The notes: generated from the sequence alone by a model not told the origin. Counted from the stretch's first letter, positions 12,561 through 28,300 are shown. The stretch: 64,000 nt of DNA from Apostichopus japonicus (GCF_037975245.1 NC_092565.1:10906499-10970498); one strand, 5' to 3'. Numbers and translations: made by a program.

Positions 12561-14713
12561 CATGAAAAAAGTTCTTTGTTTCGTTGAGTTTATTTCATTT
12601 TGTTGAACAAATATTATGATCTTATTATGTATATAGATCTGCGTGCACATTAATATGATGACATTTCAAAAAATGAAACTATCTGTAGCATATTTTGTTA
12701 TTATGTTGTAGCCATATGATACAATCCACTACAATATGGAATCTTAACTGTGCATGGATTAATTTTTGACTGGGCCATCATAACTTGAATTTACAATTCT
12801 GAGCCGTCTGGTGTAATCATATTACAAGTCATGTGGAACTTTCTAGGCCCATACTCATGGACGACTCACTACTCTTCCCGGATTACAAAAACACAAGAAG
12901 AAATGTTTGGGAAAATCTGAATGGATGCTCAAACTTCTATGTTGTTCAGGGAGGGTAATGGAATCAGGGAAATGACAGGTGGGGTGAGGAAGGAACCCCC
13001 CCTCCCCCTCCTAAGAAAATAGTAGATATTTGGAAATTGTAATTCAATACCATTGCATGTAGTATAAGACAGTCCCTAATTATCCCCCCAAAAAAGGGTG
13101 GATTTCGAGTTATTCCAAGTTTCCAAAATGAGTCTCCTAACATAGCAGGGCTCTGGAGAGTAAACATAACATAACGTCATAAAACACATAATAACATAAC
13201 ATTTAATGCTTTCCTAGACATAAATATATCACCTTCAGAGAAACTAACACCTTGAGAGAATCTTCTGTGGTGACTGATATATTTGGAGATGAGGGGAATG
13301 ATTTAAAAATATCTGCGAAACACTTTTTGAAGGCTTTGTAGGACATTGTCTTATATACTACTATGGTTCCTATGAACAAAAATTGCTATGCATTATTTCC
13401 ATTTGAATAGAAATGTGCCCAGTTTGCAAGGCAATTTGTGATGCGATACTGACTCAATTATTCCTTGCATATATAATGAGTTAATTATTTAACCAAACTG
13501 GTATATTAAGCAGCATAGATTAATCAGTCTTGGACAAATTTTACATCAACCAGGCTGTTGCTTAAAATAAGATGTTCGTTTGATCTAAACAAACTCCTTA
13601 ATTAAGAATCCTCTAATATCTTTCTACTCAAAGACATTAATTAGATATTAATTAAAAGATTCTATCCACAGCTGAAACTTCTGTGGCTGGGAAAACATTT
13701 TGTATCTAGCATTTCCAACATATTTGCCATTTTTGGCCAGTTTCATCAATTTTTAGCATTGTCAATCATTATTTGATCAAAGTAAACACTTGTACTAGTG
13801 CAGCTAATAATCTGTCTTGTGATGGGATTTTTGTATTGAAACAGTGTCGATTGTGTATGGCAATACATGCCAGAAGCCGTCTGGTAAAAGGAGAGACCTA
13901 CTGTAAGTAGTGTCTCTAATCTGCACAATATCCTGAGTTCATGGTACATTGAAAACAAACAAAAAAATCTAAAATATGTTGACTTTTACTGATTAGTCAA
14001 TAAAAGATTAACAAAGATAGAAACAAAGCATTTCCAGAAAACATTTGTTACATTGTCAAAACACTACTGACAAAGATCTTTCAGTAAATGTTAAAATACA
14101 AGCATAGTTAACTTTATCAGAACAAACACATCTCCACTAAGTAGAAAGGTAAATTTTTTCCCCTCACTTTAAGGATGGAAAAATTCATTTTGTCATATTT
14201 TTTTCTGCAATTACGTTTGTCTGTAAGTTGTCCTCAATTTGTAACATTTGCATGTCATATGACAATCTCCTTAAATAATCTTTCACTTAAACTGGCTGTT
14301 ACAGGACACTATACCAACCACCACAGATGAAAAAAAATTAAATATTTAAATTTAGTTTGTTCTATAAAGAGGCAAAACTAAGGTTGTTTGTATCATATAC
14401 AATTCTATAACTTATATATAACATAGACAATACCAGAGAAAAAAATTTCATAAACCTTTCAGTCAGGCAGATGTCAGGGAAGAGGGAGGGGGGAACCTAT
14501 AAGCTCAATCCTCTGAATACATCCCCAAATATTATCCGACATCCTTACAGCAACAAGTCATAATATTAAAGGGATGCCTTAGTAGTCTGTGACAGACACA
14601 AACTAATGCCCAGTCTAGACAGAAATTGTTCAACTCTGTTCACCTGTACACAGACCTCTGTATAGTACAACAGTGTTTTGGCTACATGCCAATGGTTTTA
14701 ATCAAAGGTTATA

Positions 14714-14800
14714 TTATTTCTTCCTCTTCTTGGTCTTTGGTTGCTGATTTTCCTGGTCTTCGTTGTCCTGGTCTTCATTATCTTCACCATCTGAATTCTG
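14714..14800 (-). CDS. FANCI: FANCI last coding exon 33 (residues 1329-1356 and TAA)
   Basis: Acceptor TCTCACATCAG, then an acidic run starting [12 protein letters not shown], and a basic end PKTKKRKK before TAA at 14716-14714. Human FANCI ends with an acidic EDGE-type stretch and AKKKRKK. The basic end is a likely nuclear localisation signal. EDGE is SDGE here. Confidence 0.95.
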   Translation of the reverse strand, partial: QNSDGEDNEDQDNEDQENQQPKTKKRKK

Positions 14801-17800
14801 CTGATGTGAGACAAAGTAACAGTGTTATTAGCATCATTGGACTTCACTACAAGATAGCCCATACCGTATAGCAGGGAGTGGTTATCGTTTACTCAGGGAT
14901 CACTCAAAGCAAAGTTTTCGACACTAGAATCCTGATAGAGACACCTGTATTAATGCACAACTTGGCCAAACAGCTGAGAAAAATCAGATTTAATGTTTCT
15001 TCTGAAGACTTAAAGAAGTTTATATAAGACAAGATCGCACCACCTTAATGCTTCAATTTCAAAGGTTTCTTCTACTTATTATAATGTTGATTATTATCAT
15101 GTTGATTTTGCAGTAAAAGAGATGGATTTTTGCAAAAGGCTGTAAACAAAATATTGAAGTTCTTTTATAAGACCAAATACTGCCACCAACTTCAGTACCA
15201 ACACTGTTGACACTGACCTTTAAGAATATCGAAAGTAAAACAGAATTGTCAAACAGATGGAATGTTACATGTTTCACCTCCTGGTAGCAGTACCACATAA
15301 CACTTTTAAGAAATGGCAGCTCTGTGACACCCCTTTGAGGCCCGAATATCTTTCACATGGAACAAGATTTTACCTGGATATATGCAGGGGAGGGGGGGGG
15401 GTTGACCTCTCCCTTGACGATGCAATTCATTAACTTGGTTTACTCAAGTCTAATTCAAGTGATGAATAGAAAGCACGTCATCTGATCTGCTATTTGATAT
15501 GTGCTAACCCGAGAAAGGTTTTGGAATGATGACATGTTTACATTCAATTGGTATAATTTAAAGTGTCAACAAGGGGAAAAGGGGGTTCTTTTATTTAAAT
15601 GCAATATTCGTTTGTGTCACTACTCAGAGCTCCTAAAATCATCATACACTTGCCGCCAAACACACAAGAAAGAAAAAAATGTTTCAAAAGCAGTCGCACA
15701 TTGCACAACTCTAAAAAGATACATGCATGTACCAGGAGTTAACATTGGCTAATGCGTTTCATAGCTCTATTTGGGGGGGGGGGGTGGTAGGATGGAAGGA
15801 AGCCTTTACCTCTGATTCACTGCCGCTCTCATTGAAAGCTGCCTCCACGGCAGCCGAGTTGATCCTGAAATCTCTGCAGGTACTCAACTTGAAATCCTGC
15901 AGTAGGTTGGTCTATCGAAGCAAGAAAACATAAATTGGAGTACCGAGACTGCGCATCTTAAAGACTGATTTTAGTCTATATTCGTATTTAAACATTTACT
16001 TCATTCTCCTAAGAATTGAATCTTTAATTAAGGTTTTGCATCATTGATAGATATCTATGATTTCTGGTCCATGAGATGACACAAGACACATATCAGTATT
16101 AAGGAACTTCAAGATTTTTCTGGATAAAATTTTGCTATACATCTTCTTCTCTCAAGCCCTGCTCTGACCAGACAACTCTTCCCCAGACGTGAAGGAATAT
16201 GGACCCTTTCGAGCATCACAGAGAGTAGCTCTTTCAGGACGGTTTAAAATATTAGGAAACAGAATATGCCAATTAGACTTAAAGTAGTAAACAGTGAGTA
16301 AGGGACATAATGACAGATTATGTTCAACAGATGGGAGGAAAGGGTGAAGAACTTAAACAGAGGAGGAGGGGACATGGACTTCAGCCAGGGAGGGGGCTAC
16401 CCCATACCTGGCAACACCCTCCCTTGGAATATCTCATTCCCTCTCTACCGGTTCTCTTTCCAGGAAGTCTAAAGAGGATTCTAATCGAAGCTTGGAGAGC
16501 AGACTCCTCCCAAAAACTTTCTTAATCGTGATAAATCACTGAAAGCAATCCATGAGTGACGTGGCTGTGGGAGGTCTCCATCTTACTTACATAAATCTGA
16601 AACATTTCAAAATACTAATTTTCGACATCATTACTTTCCCTTCCTCTCTTCAGTTCCCCACGAACATCCAAAATGTCCTGCCCCCACCCCCCCTAAAACA
16701 AAAAAAAACTTACCTTTGATTTCTTAGCAAGTCTGATGACAAACTTCTCGTAGTTTTCGATGGCATAGATCAGGTTTGGGATAAGTTTCCCTTCTCTCAT
16801 GACTACACCAGCTTTACCCTTCATCAGGAAGGCTGAATCGCCCCCTCCCGTCTTACCGGAGGGTTTTGCACCCTTCTTCTTACTCTTTTGCTTTGGAATG
16901 GAACTAAGTTTCTCAGCTTGGGTTGTCTGAAGAAAGATAGTCAATTACAATAAATATTAATAAGGGATGTAAAGGTAAAAAATATCTATATACACAGCCA
17001 AAAAAAAAAGCATGTTTATCAATACTTATAAACAGCATAATTAGGAAGCTTTTAGTTTCTGAGCTAATTCACATTTCACACGTTTCACACACGTACCACA
17101 TGTAACACGTTTCAAGGAGATATGAAGGAATACCCCTTTAAGCTATCCCTTTGTTATATGCCACATGTACATACTGTACCTGTACATATGTAATGAACGG
17201 ATAAATGGACTGTGTGAGCTGGGTTCCCGATAACTTCACCAGTTTCTCATATCTCTCTGAGAAATGGCCAGTATGCCCCACATACAGAGACAGGAACTGC
17301 AATTAAAGAGTCATAATAAAGAATAGAGATATGATAAATGTTTAGATATTAAAAGTAACAAACATAACCGACAGAGTGAAACTGATACAGTTAATTATCT
17401 GTTGCATTAAAGGGGTGGTGACTTTAGCCAGAATGTCAGTCTTGCTTGATGTGTTATAGTTCAAGCAAAAAGAAAAAGATTTTGAGTGTTGGTATTAAAT
17501 GCCCCTGAAAGGCTTCAAACATCATAAAAAGGCCTAAATGTAAATACTAATCCATTGTTTTATAAGTTCATATAACTCCACAAAAACATATTCCTTGACT
17601 TCATATACATAAGAGACCGGCCTTGTATGACATTCGACATCATTTGTCCTTGACAAATTTGTACTGTTTTGTAAAACTGTCATTTTGAAGACATAAAAGT
17701 CTTAATGTTTTCCAACTGAGTTTTGTGTTACATCTGAGGAACTGACCTGACTGGCTGTGTATTAGACTTACTAGTCCAGTCACTTTAGTTGATGACCTTA

Positions 17801-19332
17801 CCTTATTTGAAAGGGTCATTTCTCAAAAATGCAAACTGTTATAATAGAAAATCCAACCTGAACTGATAGTAGTCTCTATTTAATGATCTACAAATTTTAA
17901 TTTGTGTCTAAAGGTCATCCTTGCAGACTTAACTGGTAAATGGTGCTTCATAGTTCTATAAAGTGGTGTAAAACAGGTGAGGGGATGCCCAGCAGGGTTA
18001 CTAACACAATCAGACTGGTAGCAAGTACACTACCCGATACTCAGTTATATGCACATGTATAACACAGAATGAACAGAGTGTAAACTGCTAACTGGTTCTG
18101 AACAGAGATACCTGGCAGAGGTGGAGGATGGAAGGACTATGACTGTAGGCGAATTGTCTAGCCTACATGCCATGGGGGGAGGAGGAGGGGAGGGGGGTAC
18201 TCCACGGATATTGTAGGAAACATCTCCACATTGGATTACTGAGTACATTCCTTCCCGATGTAGGTCTGCAACATTTTCTTTATTCCATGACAAATCTTTT
18301 CAAATTCATCTCCATGTGGAGTGAGTTAATACAACATCAGACAAATGGTATATTTATATCACAGGAAAAGATCATCTCCATGTGGAATGAGTTAATACAA
18401 CATCAGACCCATGGTATATTTATATCACAGGAAAAGATCTTACGTATTTGCAGAAGATGGTCAGCACATCATAGAGCTTAACCAGACTCTTGACGGTGTT
18501 GCTCAATGGCAGACCGACTGGGACGGCAGTCTGTGTGAGTTCGTGGAAACTGTTGAGTAGGAAGCCCAGTTGGTGACAGATTACTTTCTCAAACTTTTCA
18601 AGATCTTCATTTTCTTCGTCCTCGGTAGCTTTCTCTGGAAACGGAAGAATAACACTAATTCTGAGGGAATGGATGTAACAAACTAAGATGGATATAATTT
18701 GTCAAAGTGTATCTAACCTGAGGAAAGCATGCATTGATCATTCAACAAGAAACAGCTACATGTAACGTAACTGGATGTGCAAACGGAACAATTTCGAACA
18801 TAAGACAGTCCCCAAAGCTCTAGTATTGCTCTTGTTCTAGTGAAATCAAAATAAAACAACTTTATTCCCCACAGCATTAATATATATATCTATCTATATA
18901 TATATCTATATAAATATATATATATATATATATGTATAGACTCATTACGTTTTCAATTATATATATTCATTTGCCTTTGTCGTTTACCTCCATTTCATTA
19001 ACAAAAGTCTGTGTAAAGTATCTCTTTTGAGATCCGGCTTTAGGAATCACAAATGACTTCCAGTTGGTTAGAATCATGTTTGATCTCTAGAGTAGGGCAA
19101 ATATGTCACCAAAAACAGAACTAGTATTGTTCGATACAGGTGAGAAACGCCTTCAGTGGAATTACGCCCTTCCTTACAGGTTTCGAACCTCTGGACATAC
19201 AATCAGCGTCCATAGCCAAGTTGGTTAGGGTGTCCGCATATAAAGCGGGTTCGAATCCCGGTGGAGACTGGAAGTTTTTTCACTGTTCTAAATATACACA
19301 TATACATATATATATATATTTATATATATGTA

Positions 19333-19373
<41 letters not shown>

Positions 19374-22300
19374 GTATGTTTATGTGGAGAAGTAAAATAA
19401 TTGTTTCCTTTACATTAGACCACAGAGATAGTTGTATGGAACAACTGCAAAAGAAAGTCTCTGCTGAAATAAAATAATGGTATTAAAAAACTTAGATCAT
19501 GAAGAAAACTTTTAAGATGTAATATAATTTACATTGATTACCATTCCTTGGAAGTCCTGAATTGCTTGCCGTTTTCTTGTTAAGCAGCCACACTATCTTA
19601 TCCACGAGATAATCGGACCAGGATAACACTAACAACTGAAAAGTATTTCAAAACAAGAAATAAAATCAAAACAAGAAAAGTTCTGTCACCAGTATCATTG
19701 TAGTGACATTCAACAACAAGCTCCCTCTGTGTTCAGGTAAAGTGGTCAGATGCTGGGAAAAGAGCCCCCCCCCCATCTATAAAGGGGGACGATAAGCAGC
19801 TTTTTTATTTTGGACGACAAATTCTCCAAACCGATTGAAGATTACTAAATGATAAGATTGTGATTGATCACACAAAGATATAATCTTCATTTTTTCTTTC
19901 ACCAAATTTTTTTTCTTTTTTTCACAAATAAAAAGATTTTTCTTAATTAAATGGAGGGAGTTTATTCAACAAATAAAGCTTACTAAGTGAATAAGAAATG
20001 AATTTGATATGATCCTCAACATTTCTTCACTTGGGTACTTGTTTCATATAAGTGTTGAAAATGTTAAAAATGCAAATTGGTCAAAAATGTCAAAACTGAA
20101 ACTTGACCAAGTTAAACAAGCCATTGAGCTACAGTACTTAAAAATGGCAGTTTAGGATTTACAAGTCAGAAAGAGTGACAAGTTTTCTCATAGATCCGAT
20201 TCAATAAATCTCATCATGTTCTCTTGAAAATAGGAGAGATCATAATACTAATACAGAGATGCAACTTGCAGTTAACGTAGATTAGGATAATATCAGTATC
20301 CTAACCTGTTCAAAGTAACCATTCCCCTGAACCCCAGCTTGCATATCCTCCCACTATAAATATCAAACATGCTACACTTACGATGCATTGGTGAGATGTC
20401 TTATTGTTGACAATCGCAAAGTGAGTTTTGTCTTCAACCTCAACCTCCTGAAAGACAATCAAAGGAAGATAAAAGTGAAGGAGAATAAAACAACAGAATT
20501 GTGGGGTGTGAGAGGAGGGGAAGGGTGAATGACGGAGGGGTAATTCATGCCTTAATGCATTGAATGGTACTTCAAGGCATTCTCATGTCTAGATCCACTT
20601 AATAGCAGCGAATCAAAAACAGTTTTCATTAACTTTCATGTTTAAGTCTTACTTTCTTTTTAAAAATCTACAAGAGATATTGAAATATAACCTGGACTGA
20701 CAGTAGTCTTTACTTTGTTGGTGGTTTTATGTTTGTTTTTTCCCTAAGTTCTTGTCTCTAGAGGCTAGAGTCATCATCCTTGAAGGATTCTCACCTGGTC
20801 AATATCACCAACTTGACTATGAAGATCCTGAGACATGGATCGGATGAGAGAGCCGCCGCTTTTAACACAGATCGTCAGGTCCCACTGCAAGGATAACAAT
20901 CTCTTGGCCAAGACAGGATCATCTGGCACAAAGGTTAAAAGAATAGAAAAAAATATATTCTCATCAATATATTGGTTATTTATAAGTTGATTATTATTTT
21001 ATGGTTTTAAGAAGTTCATTGCTTAAATCATGGTACTATTTATGACACTTATTTTAAACTATAAAACATCACTTCAAAAAAATGACTTTAAGAAAATAAC
21101 TTCATAATTAAACGGTACATAGAAATATCCGAGAGAGTTATCAGTTTTGCAGAGATCAAATATTTGAATGTCAAAAAAAAATGTCAATATTTGAAAGCAA
21201 GCATTATATTATCTGTTCATAACTTGATTATGTGTTAAAAGAATACTGTTATCAGTAAACCATTGGTTCCACTACTGATAATAGGGTTATCAACATTGAT
21301 GTTGTTCTGTTATTTATGTATTCTATTATTTTTAGACCTGTGCTATGGTTGAGGGGATAAAGGGTTGTGGCATTAGAAGTAATATGCAACCTTACATCTG
21401 GGAGATCGTGGGTTCCACTACTGGCCGGCCAGAGTAAGGTGGGTTTTGTCTTCCTGGGGAAATCTATGGTTTCCCCATTTGAAATGCTCTTATAATTTTG
21501 TAAAGAAAATGAGCTAAGACTGTAGGTTGGATGGCCAACCGACATGAAGTGTTAGTTATATTCCATTGTAATTGTTTTTGTATTAAAGCGCTTTGGATCA
21601 TCGCTCTTCCAGAGTTGTACTCAGAGCTATATAAATGTATTATTGCTATTATTACCACATGCACATGTGGTTGCTTAGCAACGTAAAATAACAGCCTTCC
21701 CGCCTTCCCGCCTTCGTCAATTTGTTGTAGTTTCTAATATGAATAATGCATAGCAGGCCACACAATGTATGCTGGGCACAGATATGCACACACACGCACA
21801 CACAGAACTTTGTAGAGTTATGAACATATATATGGAAAGATAACTAGTTGATGCAAGTGACCAAAACACTCCTTTATCCTACAATGGGACTTCTCTTCAT
21901 TTGCAACAAAAACCGATGTTGTAGGAAAACAGAGTACCAAACAAAAACCAGTTGTTAATCAGTTTGATGGAATAAGTGGCCGCAAAACCTCTTCTTAGAT
22001 GTTTTGAATGACATACTATTAGGCACCTACAGGTTTGATCACAGAGGTTATCTTTGCAGTATTCTAGTAGTAAGTGTGTGATCCAACCAAGTCATGCATA
22101 TGTAAACAAGGTGATTCCATTCCTTGGAAGGGGAGGAGGTTCCAAGGTAGAGGAAACTTGAGAAATGTTACTTTTTTAAAGGCACAAAAATATTGCTCAA
22201 TACTGTACAACATATTTAAATCATTGATAAAAGAAACCCCTTACCTATGGTGTGATCAGAGCAGACTTTCGTGGTCCAGGAATGCATTTGAGTGAACTGT

Positions 22301-25300
22301 GAATGAAAAAGGTACTAAAGCTATGCTTTACACAGAACCCAAACTAGAGACGAAAACCATCAGACTGCTGTAAAAGCTACGAACAAGATATTTACAAACT
22401 ATGCGCACGTTTTTCATATGGCGAGGTAAGTGAACTCTCGTCTGTTGATATGGGACCTTAATTGGCGGACCCTGGGAGCAGGAATGCGAAATTTACACGC
22501 CTGCCTAACAACTCTCTAAACACTCATCGAAAGGAAAAGGCTTGGTATAAGCCTGCGTTCATCCATGATAATCACAAGGATTGGGTTTCATGGCTTCCCA
22601 ACCAACGGAGAAATACTAAACAAAACTAGACAAGACCACCCTCCGCTGCCAAATATTTCTCCAAAAAGAAATTCATAAAAACTTCATAAAAGATAAATAT
22701 AAAGAGAGCTATTCATACAGTATGACCGAGGGCAAACTCTTCCATTTTCTCCATCTTCAAACGACTTGAAATTTAATCAACTCTTCAATGGTTACATTCT
22801 TGTAATTTTTGGATTGACATAGAAATGCTTACAGCAGCATAACAGTTACTTTATAGATAGAGGTGTTTCCAACAATGTTGCTAACATGACTACAATTGTT
22901 GAAGAGCTACTCATACAGCATGACCGAAGGCAAACTCTTCCATTTTTCAAACGACTTGAAATTTAATCAACTTTTCAATGGTCTCATTCTTGTAAGTTTT
23001 GGATTGGACACAGATGCAATTCTGAAAACACAACAGTACCACTGTTAATAACCTTTCCTTTTCTCACCTGTTCACTGTCAACATCGAGTTCTTTGGCAAG
23101 GGCACCAAAGATACCGCAGAAGCTGACAGAATCCTTCAAAGAGATCACTCGATCATCGGACTCAGTCGTCAGAATATCGATGAACATTCTCTGGAGAAGA
23201 ACATTGGATGGAGAGTATTGGAGCAGAAAGCTATGTTTAACTTGTTAATTGCATATATGTACATATCAGTGTTAGGGCTAGGATGTGAAAACAGGAGGGA
23301 AATTCCCCCAGTCAATTTACTTTTGAGGGGACTTTCAAATTTGGAGGGATTGTAAAAAAAATATTTGGGGTAGGGGAAATTTCATGATGTACATACATAT
23401 GCCCGTAACCAGAGTTAGCGGACATATAGTACATACAGTGCACGTGGTCGACCATTGTGACCAATACACACTTTGCAGTGCCACACTAACAAAGCCAGGG
23501 TTTTCTTTTTGAAAAACTTTATAATATCCGGCTTGTTATTGGCAAGTTCTGTAATGACAGTAATGGTGTCAGTTGCGGGAAGAACCAGGAATTCTTGCAG
23601 GGAATTCCCACCAAGAGAAAGTATTTTAGCAGGACCCTCAAAATAAATTGTGCAATCCTGCCTCCTAATGTGAACGTTGGTACAGATACAGATACTTACA
23701 GCTGATACACAGGGGGAAAAAAAGAAAAAAGAAAAAAAAAGAATGGAATGATATGAGAGAGGTATAAACTTAAGATTTTCTGCTGGAAAAAAAACTGACC
23801 AAAGCTCTTATGGCTTCCTAACTTTGTTCAACGTATTCAAATGAATTTCTGTGTCTTTCTGGACATCCTTTTCACTTCTTTCATTGGTGGTAAAAGTATG
23901 ATGGCCTGGTGATAGAACCATGCTAACCACTCACCTGTAACTTCTTCATAAAGATATGGATACTATTGTGTGGACTGATTTGGTGCTGGTCAGCGATAGA
24001 TGGCTCTAATTCTTGTAAGTAGTCGCTGATTTTCATTTTAAACTGATCACAGATTATAACAGTCGCTAGTTCTAAGCCCTCTATGGCCAGAGTGCTTGTG
24101 GCCTGAAAAGAAAAGAGGAGCAAAATGATAGAAAGAAGAACGAGGGCAACATTCGGAAAAAGGGATAAAGAAGGCTTCTGACTTCACCGTACTTGATAAA
24201 CCGTAGTGTAAAGGTAGTAAAAGAGTGTATTGTTTTTTAGAGATGACATTGAAAGGGCCAACTCTTTTGGGGAGGGGGACAACAGAGGCTAACCATTAGC
24301 ACTTTCAGAATGATGGGATACTACTTTATGCTTGTCAATTGAGACTTAGTTCAAAGTTCACAAATAACGTCTCCAACTACTACTGCTTTAAAGTTGTTCA
24401 AAGTATACTTTAACAGACATTATCACCCTCTAAATAACTCTCAGAAATTGGAAAGCATTAAACTAGACAATTAATCTGACCAGTATGTGATTTTCTGGCA
24501 TGTTTCTGGATAATACAACTCATGTAACTTTAAGTTTGTAGAATTGATAAAATTATACTGCTGCTAATATTACTGGTACGACTTTCAAAACAAATCACCA
24601 AGGCTTGTTCAAATTCCCTACCAGCCAAATGTTTCTTTGCTCTTTATTCGAAATCTGATTTTAATTTCTAAATCAGTGTTCCATTGTTCGCTTTATACTG
24701 GTACTAAATGTAATCAGACAGTAGTTTACAATGAAAGTTGTGGTTTAAAAATGATAACCAACTAATTTGCTCTCTGGTACAAACCTTTTGTTTGCCAACA
24801 ACTTGAGTCTTTCCATAAAGACTTGTGTTGATTTGATCCAAGAATACCCTGAAAAAAACATGCAAAAAACAAAAGAAAGTGAAAAACACATGAACGAGGT
24901 GATTACAAATGGATTTAATTGGAACAAAAACAAATCATCCGTTTAAAAAGTTTATCTCGAGTTCAAATTGCAGAATTAAAAAGGGAAAGAGTTTATTTTG
25001 CAAAGTATTAGAGTTGAAAATTGTGTCTATAAGGCAAAAATCTGGATGAATTTAATTAATTCAATTTAATTTTGTTAATTTATGTAGCTTTCTTGCATTT
25101 CATAATCGGATTTCAGTTCCAGAGAGATTGGCTAAAGTTACAAATGTATCTGACTGTGTAAAATCCATAGTTTTCCATCTTCAGTGTTTCAAAAGTTTTT
25201 CTTCTTGTACAAATAGGTGCAATCAGCTGGTAATTTAATGACAATAACAAATGCAGACTTGGTTCTTCCATGCAAAGTAGGCTAGATACTTTCACTGTAA

Positions 25301-28300
25301 GAGTGTAGGCCTAGGCTGACAAGTAACCTTATTTCTGAAGAGAAACAACACTTTTTAGAGGCTTGAAGGACCCTCTGAAAGCAAACAACAATGCCGTTTC
25401 TGATGTGGCTGATTTCAGATGTGAATGGAAGAAGTAACGGAATCTTAATATAAATTTTCCTTATTCTATGTTTTTTTTCGTTAAAAAATGCTAACAGAAC
25501 AAGAATACAACTTGAAATGTAGCTTTCAGTGTGATTCTCCCTAGCGATTGTCATGGTTGTCATAGCAACGAGTCTATGGCGAAACAGCGAAAATGAAGGG
25601 AGGGCGTTCTTGATTACTCCAGCACTTCCATTGATAGTGTAATGGTTAGAGGCCTTTAGTGGAACTTTCCCAGAGAGACACACTTACCGGGCTAGCACAC
25701 ACACAGCTTGGAACAATCTCTCTTTAGTTCCAATTAACGCATCCTCAGTTCCGTCTCTGATGGCCCTAAGTTTGTCCAAGGATGAGGAAACTAGGAAGTG
25801 ACACAGACTGGTGTCATCTTTAAGCTTGAGGGCTGCTTCTTGGTTAGAAAAAGGATCGCTGCAAGAGATTTAAAAAAGAACTACAAAATTAACAAATAAT
25901 TAATAACATCTTCTTCATGAAAGTATATCTCTGATGGAGAATAAAGTCAAGAGGGTATCTCACTGTCAAAGACTGAAATTTTTAGCCACATCAGGGTTTC
26001 CAAGAGATATAATAATGCTGGTTTTTTTTTTATAATATCTTCTATAAGTCTGAACTTTGGGGTTTATCTTAAATTTTTTAGCACCAGTGTGATCATCACT
26101 CTTCACAACATATCAACAGCAAAGTTGTCACTGCGGAGTTTAAACATCATTACTCACACATTGTCATGTTTTCTATGAAAATAGTTGCCAGTCGACTTTT
26201 ATAGAGTTTTCAATTTATACTGAGGAGAAAGTTCCATTAAATTGAAATTAAGCATATAGCAAAATACTATGGAAACATCCATCAGTTTTGAAGAAAATTC
26301 TTACCCGAACAAACAATTTGAAAAATGTGAAAGGCAATGCAATGATATTTGACTTGGTACTGATTTCTTGCTGGATTTGGTGTTTTTGGAGTTGCCTTGG
26401 TTACCCTTGTCCATCATTATGCTCTGTAGTTGACTCCGTTGAGTAAACAGCTTCAGGATTTGATCAGCTGCTTCCATGCTGAAGAAAACATCAATAGACC
26501 AATGAAAATATGTTTTGGTAGTTGGTGATACATTTAAATCTTTGCTTGCCTGCAATTGCAAAAATAGTTGTGTAGCACCCCAAATTTTTGGTTTGATAAA
26601 TTAGGACTTACTAGGATTTAGATTCCCTGGGGTTACACTTATCAAAATGTTGCCATAGATTCGTAATATTTTGAAGATAGTCAAGAATTTGTGCCACTGC
26701 ATGGTTTTCTTTTACCCCTGTCTTTGTTAGAATACATGCCGAGAGAGTGCCTAACTAGTATTAAGCTGCAGTCCTTGCCCTAGAGATGCCAACCTCTTGA
26801 CACAAAACAACAGACTGAATATCCTAAAAAATCAGATTTTGGAGAGAAAAATCAGATTTTCACGAAAACTCGACACTACCACTGGCCCGGAGCCAGTAAA
26901 ATGTCAGAAAAATGTTTTATTGGTAAGAACGGGCAAGTAAAATGTTTGCTTTTTCATTAACATTTAATGAGAAAATTGTAAAGCTGCCGATTCCGCGTAT
27001 TTCCCAGGCAGCCAGGCTGCCTAGGACATAATCTTTCATTCTCAACAGTTTTGACACAATAGGCACCGCAGGTCTGCAAAGATTACTATTGTTTAATATA
27101 GACTCATCCTTGCTGTAGCAGCTGTTGGCAGCTACTGCTACAGCTTGTCTCTTGGACACAGTGCCTGACTGATAAGTCACATTCATGTTCTTGCACTTAT
27201 TCATTTTGTGTTGAGCTTATTATCTTACATAATACTATTACTAAGTGCACAGCGGAGAGAAGTGTATGGTAAGTAGCCTACTTAAACATGTGTTTTACCT
27301 TAATGCATCCTCTGTCAGGGTGAACTCCAGTATCGCATCAAACACATGCTGAAGTTGCATGGCTAGGTATGTGTTATTTTTTCCCACAGGTGAAGTGGTA
27401 GAAAAATCAGCTGATTTATCCTATGAAAAACAAAAACAAAAACTAAAAAGCACCATGCAATAGATCAAATCACAACTTATAGAATTAACAACTGTTTGAT
27501 AATTTCAGGGTTGATTATCTCATGAGTTACCCATTACAGATATTGGTCCATTAGCCAGAGGTTGCAAATGATCATTATTTATTAATACTTTATATTATAT
27601 CCGTTTAGTGGGGACATGTGGTCAAGTGGTCAAGGCAGTGGACTTGTGATCTAAGGCTTGCAGGTTTGAGTCCTGGCCAAATCATTACGTTGTGTCCTTG
27701 GGCAAGGCACTTTTTCTCCATTGCCTCTCTTCACCCCTGAGGTGTATAAATGGGGACCTGTGAGATAAACTGTCAGCTGGGTGCGGTTTAGCTGCTACCA
27801 TGTGATTGTCTCTATGTTTGACAGGTTATCGTTGACCGGGTATATTGCACTTTGAGCCTTTGGGAAAGGCGCTATATATAAAAATATGAAATTATTTGTT
27901 ATTATTATTATATCATGGCGGAAGAATACTTGCATTGCAAGCTATCTGATCACTGAAAACTGAGACAAACAGTGTGAGCTGCGTGATTAGTTACGTAATA
28001 GACGGACATGCAGCTCAACTGGAGTGACAGGAGGCGAGTCATAACTCTGTTAAGAAACAGGGAAAAACCCCGTTCTTTGGCGCAAACGGCAGGTTAAGGA
28101 AAGCAACCCATAGCTAATGGCCAATTTTGCGGCATGCCCATATTTCACACTTCCATTTGAGACTTTTGGCAGTTAACTACAACCAAACAAACTGTACTGT
28201 GTCTCAATCATATCCAACCACTTCACATATTCAGTACGTCATCCCGGGAAGACTATATTATCCTGTGTGGCATTGGGAAATGCTATACAAAATGGGCAAG

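Larger units (their letters stand above)
9961..14713. other. Gene-poor stretch downstream of FANCI
   Basis: No coding exon is supported. The part nearest 14.7 kb should contain the FANCI 3' UTR, but I found no convincing poly(A) signal. The stretch holds a transposon-like fragment at 11535-11660, a G run near 11115, a C run near 11450 and the second copy of the TGACC-type dispersed repeat at 12210-12560. Confidence 0.5.

Noticed and set aside
19200-19275. Functional tRNA gene
   Set aside because: The region between the D arm and the T arm is too short for an anticodon arm, and the acceptor strands pair poorly.
27036-27050. Reading the whole window as prokaryotic with operons
   Set aside because: Coding signal is broken into short exons with GT-AG borders, and there are no long ORFs, ribosome binding sites or compact gene order.
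26917-27204. 95-codon minus-strand open frame inside FANCI
   Set aside because: It lies between exons 19 and 20, has no counterpart in FANCI and lacks a matching acceptor/donor pair in phase.
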